Below, one piece after another: positions 1 through 9,300 of a stretch of 29,000 bases of DNA. Each line of letters starts with the position of its first letter. The stretch's first letter is position 1. The notes under the pieces were generated by a model. That model did no database searches. It was not told the DNA's origin and worked only from the letters and a program-made list of their open reading frames with translations. The DNA is taken from assembly GCA_030141605.1 (NCBI GenBank), contig JAQGDQ010000030.1, positions 605,171-634,170 on the forward strand, read 5' to 3'. Origin of the DNA: Tubiluchus corallicola. Its lineage: Eukaryota > Priapulida > Priapulimorpha > Priapulimorphida > Tubiluchidae. The translations under genes and the position numbers were made by a program.

Positions 1-233
1 TTAAAGCTTTTCCGAGAAATCAGATCAAGGTGTAGCAGGCCTTAAACAATGTTGGTCCAATGGAGTTCGTTAACGTCAGAGGACATTGTTAATTTAAAAG
101 ACTCGTCACAGGCCAAGAACTTTTTGGTGATGTCTGTTATGTGACTGAAAGAAGAAAAAGTATTTTATTGTTTTGCAGCCGTATCTTTAATTTTCACTCT
201 GGTTTTATCACAAACATTTTAATTATGTTTTAG

Positions 234-340
234 GATCAGCTTGTTGAAGTTATTCATGCCATGTTCGAAGTGAACGTAACTGAAGGAGAGCATGTGATTG
301 ATCAGGGAGATGATGGTGATAATTTTTATGTCATAGAGAG
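234..340 (+). CDS. PRKAR2: PKA-R2 exon (start of cAMP-binding domain A)
   Basis: The exon follows a pyrimidine-rich acceptor ending TTTTAG at 233 and ends at donor AG|GTATCT. It starts in phase 0 and encodes 35 codons plus two bases, including [16 protein letters not shown]. This is the first beta-strand region of domain A, typical of RII subunits. Confidence 0.95.
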
Positions 341-3300
341 GTATCTAGTAATGTGATTGATTTTTCTGAAATAGTTACTTCTCTAGTTATTAAAATAAGA
401 TTTCAAAATTCCTTTTGAGATTTTTTATCTATATATCACAGGGATTTGTGTCTTTTTCGGTACTTAGTTTTTCTTTAGAAGCCAAGTTGCAAATGTAGGG
501 GAAACTTTTTTAAAGCTTTAATGACCAATGATTAATAACCAATTTGATACTTTTTAATCATAAACAAGGAAGAAACAGTTTCATGTTTGTGAAAAGATTG
601 CGTGATTACGTGGTGAGAGTAGGTGATGACTCTTGCAATTTTTTATCCATTTTTATGTTGTTTTCAGTGGAAATTATGACATATTTGTGAATGTGGGAGG
701 TGAGCAAAAGTGTATTGGTGCATATGAAGGCCAAGGTAGTTTTGGAGAACTAGCATTAATGTACAATACGCCTCGTGCAGCCACCATCATTGCGACTACT
801 TCAGGACGGGTGTGGGGAATGGTAAGCATCATGAAATTTCATTGCTAGATTATGCATATTGAGGAAATAATTCATTGAGTGTTGACACTTGCCGTGAAGT
901 CAAATGTAATTGTACGACATGCGAATCTTTAGTAGGAATGTTTGGTTTGTACATTAGAGCAAGTATAGTCTGTAGGTATAGTAGTAATGTTATGTTTAAC
1001 AGGTTTTAGTGATTCTTTTGAATATGTACAGTAGTTTTAGATATAAAAACAATGGGCTGGTTTCACGAAGCCATTACTAAATTAACAGCATCATTATTAC
1101 ATTCACCTAGCTATTAATAAGGACGTCGTTAAGTTTGTGACGGCTTTGTGAAACTGGGGTCTGTTTGTAGGCCTGATAATTTGTCAGTCTGTTTCTACCA
1201 GTATGGTGTCCACTGTCTGTATCTCTTATGTCAATGTAGTTTAGTTTTTGTCAGAGATTTGGTATGCTGGAATTTTCAGTGTTTTGGTATCTCAGTATTT
1301 CTGTAACTTAGTATTTAGTGATTTATCATGTCAGTTCAGTTTCATTTTATTTCATATTTCTAATTTGGCGTCCGTTCTATACGAATGCTAGAATATTTGT
1401 CTGCTGCATAATTATCGCATTTTAGTTATTTATTATTATGATTTGGCTCTGATTAGGTTGTGCTGTTTAGTTGTCTTTACTATTTAGTATTTAGTGATTT
1501 ATTGTGTCAATTTAGTTTCATTTCATTTCATATTACTAATTTGGCTTCTGCTCTATACAAGTGAATGCTAGAATATTTGTCTGCTGCATAATTATCCTAT
1601 TTTAGTTAATTATTATTATGATTTGGCTCTGATTAGGTTATGCTGCTAGTACTTGATATAGATGCAGTGCTAGAATTTGTATTACTAATCATCATTTTTC
1701 ATTAATCGTTATATCGGTTCGTGTAGTGTAATCTTGTTGTAGTCTTGTAGGTATGCAAGTACATATTTTTAATCTGGTGTTTTCTTTATTAACTTAGCAA
1801 AACAAAGTAACCACAGATCATTCAGTCTACATTTTAGATTCTGAGCTGTTTCCACTTCAGTATGACTCAGTGAATGACAAAAAGACCTACTTTTAAATCC
1901 TCCTTAACTCCTAAACCTTTCATCTACAGCCTACACCTTTTTCTTTATTCTCTTTTTCGCCGTCTTCACAGCACTGTTTTTACCTTGATATTTTGTAACT
2001 GTTATTATCTACAACTGCAAAGATAGAGTTTACTTCTGTCACTTAAACAGTCCTGAGTCTTTTCTTTAGTCTCTGAAGGACTTTAAATTACAAACTAGAT
2101 GCACAACTAAAATACTTAACTGTTCTAAATGGCTAAAACATTGAAACGACTCTAACTGTTTTACTTTTGCTTGCAGCAATGAACATGGACAAGATTGGAA
2201 AAGGGTGTCACTGATGAATGCTGTATTAATCCATTTATTTTGCTTGTACAGTAAAGCTGTAAAATTGTTTTTGCTTTAGGATCGGCAAATGTTTAGACGA
2301 ATTGTAATGAAAAGTGCATTCAAGAAGCGAAAGATGTATGAGGCTTTATTAGCGAGTGTCCCTATGCTGCAGATGTTACAGGTACAGTTACATATGATGC
2401 ATAAATATTGTTGTTGTATTTCTTTTATACTATTTTGCACATGCTTTGATGTTACTTGATTCTGTGTGTAGACATTTACCAGAAATTCAGCCAGGTTCAT
2501 AAGGTTAGAATAACACAAATTCAGGTACTTGTTACAACTTTATAAAATCGTTTTTTCAAAGGTTGTGCTTTTGCTGGTAGTTGATAGACATGAGGATGAT
2601 TGTCTATAGTGTAGGAGGTTTAGCAAAGTGTTATTCAGCAATGCTTCATTTTGGTGCTAAACACGATACCTTTTCTCACTTAATAATATGTACTATGTTT
2701 TAATGATGTTTTTTGTAATGTATTTTTTGCATTATTTTCACAGGGTTTGCTTTTGCCTTGTATAGGTCGACACTGTTATGTAAATAATAAGTGAGCAGCT
2801 TGTTTTTATTTCAATGTTTTATTGATTGAAGATTTTCAAGATATGTATACTGTTGTCAAAACTGAAGAATTTTTTTATAGCCGTATGAGAAGATGAACTT
2901 AGCAGATGCTTTAATGCCTGTAATATCTCAAGATGGAGAGGTTATCATTGAACAGGTACAGTGCACTTTCTCTGCTGAATTGTGTAGATTATCAATATTT
3001 ATGTTCTTGCACACTGTTATAGTAAAGTAACTTTTTGCGTGACTGACATGCAGAAGTTGTATTGTTGACATTTGTGAGGAAGTAGAATGGCAGCACCTAA
3101 TTGTACACTTAATACTTGCATTGAACTAATGTTGAGCTTAGAACTTATTTTTATGTGCCTGAAAAAGTTTAAACTTAATGAAAAGTAGTAGTACAAAATT
3201 ATTTTATTTGTTACAAATAAAAGGAATACATACATTCTAGTCATTGGACTTTTAGTCCATAAACAGGAATTACACATGCAAAAACAAATGTACACAGTGA

Positions 3301-6300
3301 CATGCAAATAAAACGTGTAATTTGACAAGCACTATATAAAGATTTACACAGAAGATGTATATTAGTCTTAAAAACTGGTACGATACAGATTAAAAAGTAC
3401 AGAATTGAGATCAAATTTCATGATAAAATAATTAAATATATTGTTATAAGTTGGTTTCAATATTATAAAAGTTGTGTATTGTCTAAAATTAGTGCAGTGA
3501 TACTATAGTAAAAATTAAATTGAGAAAGAGGACTAAAAACATTTTACGGAACTAGAAAGGTTGGACCTGCCACTCAAGTTTGTTTTTGGATTTAAAAATA
3601 ATAAACATGCATTAAATAATATACAAGTAAATCTACTATTATATTAATATTCTTGGTATATATATATATTTATTTATTTATATATATATAAGATTCGAGG
3701 CTACAGCCCAGACGAGGGCACCATTTGCGGCGATCTATACATCAAACGAAAGGTCTCGATCTAGTGTCGTCTCATTGATGGTTTATTTTTCGAATCGGGC
3801 CCACCGGGAGGAAGGGGAGGCGAAAAACCTCCAAAAATGGCCATTTTTCGGCCGTTTTTTGTAAAAGTTATACGGCTGAGATGTAGAGAACGGGAACGGG
3901 CCGAGGGTGGTGCTGGGTATGGATAGATAGCCCGTTCAGCGGTGGGTGTAGTAGGCATATTTAGAATTCCCGAGAGGGCCACGGCGTCCCGCAACGGGCG
4001 TTTTCCCGGACCCAACTCGCGATTTTTTCGAAATTTTGACCAAACAGCATGCGGGAAAAACGTTCTAGCGTCGCCCAGTGGGACTCTAGGAAGGAGATAT
4101 ATAGCTCTTTACAAAGAGGAAGGACAGGGCTACACGATGATGTAGGCTACATTTTAGGGCAGGTCCACCGAGAGGAGTACCGAGGAGTTAATTGGATGTT
4201 CTATTTTCGACAATTTTCGCTTAGAAAATTGCTGACGCAAAGGCATTGTTGTGACGTCATCCATTGTATTCTGTCTATAATCTTATAGCTTTAATTCAGT
4301 AAAAGCTGCTGCTTTGCGTTAGGTAAGTAAACATACAGTAGGCAGGATGTTACGGGCTTTGTGTAATAAATGAGGACTAGGTAGAATGTTCGCGTGTTAT
4401 TGATTATACGTGGTTTTTTACGCAAAATCTTTTGCGGGGCCTTTGCTATTTATTATATTATAGCACATAGTTTCAACTTTGTGAAAAATGTTTGGAATGG
4501 TTTTGTTGTAATGCTGTGCTGTTGGTGCTTGTGCTATAGGTGTCGTCATCGTTGCCAACATCATCATCATCAACATCATGATCACCACGTGAGGTGGTGG
4601 ATTTGATGTGGTGTGGTGGTGGTGTGCTTTGTGTGTTGTGCTATGGATGGTGTGGTGGGGTGATAGGGTGTGTGGGGTGTGGTGTGGGTAGTGTGGTATG
4701 GAGTGGGTGGCGTGGTGTGTGGGTGGGTGTTGTGGTGCAGTGTGGTGTTATGGTGTGGTGCAGTGCGGTGTGATGTGGTGGAGTATTATGGCGTGGGTGG
4801 TGTGGTGTGTAGGTGGTGCGGTGTGGTGTGGTGCAGTGTGGTGTGATGTGGTGGAGTCGAATGGTGTGGGTGGTGTGGTGTAGTGTGTGGGTGGGTGGTG
4901 CGGTGTGCTGCAGTGGTATGGTGTGGTGTGGTGTGATGTGGTGGAGTAGTATGGTGTGGGTGGTGTGGTGTGTAGGTGGGTGGGTGGGTGGTGTGTTGCA
5001 GTGTGGTGTTATGGTGTGGTGCTGTGCAGTGTGATGTTGTGGAGTATTATGGTGTGGGTGGTGTGGTGTGGTGTGTGGGTGGTGCAGTGGTATGGTGTGG
5101 TGCAGTGTGGTGTGGTGGAGTGGTATGGTGTGGGTGGTATGGTGTGGTGCGGTGTGGTGGTATTGTGTGGTGCAGTGTGGTGCGATGAGGTGGAGTGGTA
5201 TGGTGTGGTGCAGTGTGGTGTGATGAGGTGGAGTGGTGTGGTGTGGGTTGTGTGTTGATTTGTGCACAAAATTCTTTTTGTGGGGTTTGGCTAGTAATAA
5301 TAATAAATCTCTTATATTAATATTCTTGGTATCTTAATATATATATAAGATTCGAGGCTACAGCCCGGACGACGGCACCATTTGCGGCGATCTATACATC
5401 AAACGAAAGGTCTCGATCTAGTGTCGTCTCATTGATGGTTTATTTTTCGAATCGGGCCCACCGGGAGGAACGGGCGGCGAAAAACCTCCAAAAATGGCCA
5501 TTTTTCGGCCGTTTTTTGCAAAAGTTATACGGCTGAGATGTAGAGAACGGGAACGGGCCGAGGGTGGTGCTGGGTATGGATAGATAGCCCGTTCAGCGGT
5601 GGGTGTCATAGGCCTATTTAGAATTCGCGAGAGGGCTAGGGCGCCCCGCAACGGGCGTTTTCCCGGACCCAACTCGCGGTTTTTTCGAAATTCTGATCAA
5701 ACAGCATGCGGAAAAAACGTTCTAGCGGCGCCTGGTGGGACTCTCGGAAGGAGATATACGGCTCATCAGAAAGAGAAAAAACAGGGCTACACGATGATGT
5801 GGGTTATATGTTAGGACAGGTCCACCGAGAGGAGTACTGGCGAGTTAATTACCAGTTCTATTTTCGGCAATTTTCGCTTAGAAAACTGCTGACGCAAAGC
5901 CATTGTTGTGACGTCATCCATTGTACTCTGTCTATAATCTTATAGCTTTAATTCAGCAAAAAGCTGCTACAGGCTTAGTTAAACAAACAGTAGGCATGAT
6001 GTTACGGGCTTTGCGTTATACATGAGGACTAGGTAGGATATTCGCGTATTATTGATTACACGTGGTTTTTTACGCAAAATCTTTTGCGGGGCCTTTGCTA
6101 TTTATTATATTATAGCACATAGTTTCAACTTTGTGAAAAATGTTTGGAATGGTTTTGTTGTAATGCTGTGCTGTTGGTGCTTGTGCTATAGGTGTCGTCA
6201 TCGTTGCCACCACCATCATCATCATCAACATCATGATCACCACGTGAGGTGGTGGATTTGATGTGGTGTGGTGGTGGTGTGCTTTGTGTGTTGTGCTATG

Positions 6301-9300
6301 GATGGTGTGGTGGGGTGATAGGGTGTGTGGGGTGTGGTGTGGGTAGTGTGGTATGGAGTGGGTGGCGTGGTGTGTGGGTGGGTGTTGTGGTGCAGTGTGG
6401 TGTTATGGTGTGGTGCAGTGCAGTGTGATGTGGTGGAGTATTATGGCGTGGGTGGTGTGGTGTGGTGCGTGGGTGTTGCAGTGTGGTGTGATATGGTGGA
6501 GTGGTATGGTGTGGTGCAGTGTGGTGTGATGTGGTGGAGTCGCATGGTGTGGGTGGTGTGGTGTGTGGTGTGGTGTGCTGGAGTGGTATGGTGTGGTGCG
6601 GTGTGGTGTGATGTGGTGGACTGGTATGGTGTGGGTGGTGTGGTGTGCAGGTGGGTGGGTGGTGTGGTGCAGTGTGGTGTTATGGTGTGGTGCTGTGCGG
6701 TGTGATGTGGTGGAGTATTATGGTGTGGGTGGTGTGGTGTGGTGTGATGTGGTGGAGTGGTATGGTGTGGGTGGTGTGGTGTGTAGGTGGGTGGGTGGTG
6801 TGGTGTGTAGGTGGGTGGGTGGTGTGGTGCAGTGTGGTGTGCGGTGTGATGTGGTGGAGTGTTATGGTGTGGGTGGTGTGGTGTGTGGGTGGTGAAGTGG
6901 TGTGGTGCAGTGTGGTGCGATGTGGTGGAGTGGTATGGTGTAGGTGGTATGGTGTGGTGCGGTGTGGTGGTGCGGTGGTATTGTGTGGTGCGGTGTGGTG
7001 CGATGAGGTGGAGTGGTATGGTGTGGTGCAGTGTGGTGTGATGAGGTGGAGTGGTGTGGTGTGGGTTGTGTGTTCATTTGTGCACAAAATTCTTTTTGTG
7101 GGGTTTGGCTAGTACTTAATAATATGCGTTGAAGGTCAGCAATACGGTGATTCTTAATTTAGCAGCTTTTGAATGTGTATCATGCAGCTCGGTTTACATA
7201 AATTACATTTCTAAAAGTATGGTAGCTGATTGGTTCTGTCTAAAACCTCTATTTGGTTTAGTGGATAGTTCTCATTCTGTGTGGTCACGTGTGTCAGGTA
7301 TTCATAATAATTACAAATAGAAACACAAGGGTATAAAAATGGGTAAACCATTTGCAAAGTGTATGCTCAAAGCATGCATCGGAAATTTCAAAAATGGGAT
7401 AAAATTCAGGGGACCTTATAAGTGCTTCGTACACAAAATTCTACTTGATAATAAAGGTGGAAATATTGATACTTCTGCACCAGGTAACACTACTTAAGCT
7501 ATGCCGCTGTTTCACTGACCAGTTTTCTTTCAGCATCACTTAACTTGAGCAGTGATGCTTTAACTTAAGCTCACTTGGTGAGTAATTGGCAATTTTCCAA
7601 ATTGTAATAGTCCCAGACTACCGATGAAGTTGAAGTGCTACAAAGGAATAACAAGTGGTTTTCTGTTGCGTATTTTCAACCATTAAACATTGCAAATTGT
7701 TTTTGTACAGATTGTCACTTGAAAAGCCAAGACTCAGCAGAGCCTACTTTTTGCAAATAGCTAACTATCATTGTAAACTAATGTAACGAGCATGTACGCA
7801 CATGAGGCATGTATCTGGAAAGTTAAATGAATAGAGAGTAATTGCAATTTTTAATAATGAAAAAAGTAACAGTGATTTTATACAGATCTTTTGTATTTGT
7901 TTATTTAGCTCGTTTCTTTGTGTACAGTATGGTTTTTATGTAGGGCGATGAAGCCGATGGCATGTACTTTGTTGAAGATGGAATAGTTCGCATTATTGTG
8001 AAGCATCCAGTGAGTCTTGTTAATGTGACTGTGTTTGAACTTTGAAATGTTTGCTTTTTTGTACGAATTTCTTATAAGTGTAAAAAAACTGGAATAATAT
8101 GGCGTACTGATGTATGCTAGTACTCTAAACTTTACTGTTAGCATAACTGTAATTACTAATTACTGTGATAATGTAATAACCCGAAAATTACCATTTTTGT
8201 TGTGTTACTGATAATTCGTAATGGTTCATTCCTCCAGCTTTAAAAAGTGTTCTGTAGGAATTCTCATACCTTTTAGTTACAGATGATTTTCTTAAACAGA
8301 ATTACCAATTTTATACAATGCATTTTCTTTTTTATTAGGACGGGCAGGAAAAAGAGGTAACAAGAATTCTCCGTGGAGGCTATTTTGGAGGTAAATGAAC
8401 CAGCCTATTATGGGCCAGTGGGCGGCTTACTGTTTGGGGATTAAGTTCCCTGCTGCTGGCCCTGGCACAGTAGTGAAGACTTAATATTGTTCATGCACTT
8501 TACATGCTTTTTTACTTTTTCTTTATTGTACTTTTGTACTTAGATAAAAAAAACAATGTAATATGAATATAATATATAGATATATTTTTAGTATATTAAC
8601 GTATATGTAATCATTTATATTTGGTACTTGTTGAAGTCATGGCTTTACTTCTTACTTTTGACTGCCAAGTTAGAGTAAATAAAAAAGTTTTATTGTTCTA
8701 GAGTTGGCTCTTGTTACGAAGAACCCCAGAGCTGCATCGGCAGTAGCTGCTGGTAAAGTGAAACTTGCATGTAAGTTTTCTGCGATACCTAATTGCATTA
8801 TATTGTGACATTTTACCTTCATTACGTGGTAATTTTTACAATGATTCAGTAACAATAATAATTATTAAATTCAAGCAAAAGCTGTCAAAAGTGCCCTGAT
8901 AAACTTTTTTCAATTTCTTGATGCGTTTGCACTTGCCTGCCTATCTGTTGTGATGGCTGAGTATACTAAATGCTTTCAAACTTTTCTTTATGTTTGTTCC
9001 TGTTGTGTGATTAATGCTTTCCGCATTTTGTCACTAGTATTTTTCTTTCTCTTGCATCATGTATTGTCACTAGAAATAGGTGTTGTTTATGATCAAACCT
9101 TTAATAATGGGCCTTTGCATTTCTGAGAGCATTGTTTCGTAGAAGGGCTTGTTGGACCTGTCACCCAGTCTTTGTACAGTTTGTCACTTGAAAAGCCAGG
9201 ACTCAGAATTTCACAACTTTTGGCAAATGCTAATTATCAAGGCTGGCATTATAAAACACGGCCCATGACCTACATCCTAAACATAATTGGATGAGTGTAA

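Larger units (their letters stand above)
822..2279 (+). other. PKA-R2 intron
   Basis: AT-rich intron of 1458 bp between two verified PKA-R2 exons. Apart from the palindromic element and the 176 bp tandem duplication listed separately, I see no exon-like or structured sequence in it. Confidence 0.85.
3627..5296. repeat. Composite tandem unit, copy 1
   Basis: The unit starts in TAAATCT..TTATATTAATATTCTTGG, passes an AT run, then a CpG-rich head of about 400 bp (from GATTCGAGGCTACAGCCC near 3692), an AT-richer middle of about 500 bp, a CATCAT run, and a long GGTGTG-type satellite. It ends TTTTTGTGGGGTTTGGCTAGTA. Copy 2 repeats the same order 1673-1676 bp downstream. In the 255 bp at 3761-4015 I count about 10-11 differences from copy 2, roughly 96% identity. 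I do not recognise the family and see no transposase or reverse transcriptase. It may be a non-autonomous mobile element or a segmental tandem duplication. Confidence 0.85.
5303..7115. repeat. Composite tandem unit, copy 2
   Basis: Second copy of the composite unit, in direct orientation, with the same start and the same end (TTTGTGGGGTTTGGCTAGTA). It is about 140 bp longer than copy 1, mainly because its GGTGTG satellite is longer. It includes a doubled GGTGGTGTGGTGTGTAGG segment near 6770-6825. Flanks of the pair share a TTAATAATAT-like word (about 3610-3622 and 7114-7125) that could be a target-site duplication, but this is weak. Confidence 0.85.
2956..7943 (+). other. Large PKA-R2 intron (5.0 kb)
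   Basis: This is the longest intron of the visible PKA-R2 part. Positions 2956-3625 and 7115-7943 are plain AT-rich intron. The middle is filled by the tandem composite units. A 9 bp inverted repeat AGCATCACT/AGTGATGCT sits at 7532-7559, and one arm of a dispersed repeat pair is at 7701-7770. Confidence 0.85.

Noticed and set aside
3700-3790. Possible hammerhead or similar ribozyme at the start of the CpG-rich head
   Set aside because: Words such as CGAAAGGTCTCGATC looked suggestive, but the full CTGATGA plus GAAA core with three closing stems cannot be assembled on either strand.
3761-4015. 84-residue minus-strand frame, with an equivalent at 5418-5672, as a conserved small protein
   Set aside because: About 7 of the 10-11 nucleotide differences between the two copies change an amino acid. 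That is what neutral drift gives, not purifying selection. There is no promoter, splice or homology support.
4641-5267. 208-residue His/Thr/Pro frame and the many Val/Trp/Cys frames across both satellites
   Set aside because: These are artefacts of a GT-only strand, which rarely forms stop codons in either direction. Both strands are open in several frames at once.
4605-7073. CRISPR array or ordered repeat-spacer structure
   Set aside because: The repeats are degenerate and contiguous, with no unique spacers, in an animal gene intron.
7129-7320. 63-residue + strand frame after the second composite unit
   Set aside because: No splice support, no recognisable motif, and a length expected by chance in AT-rich intron.
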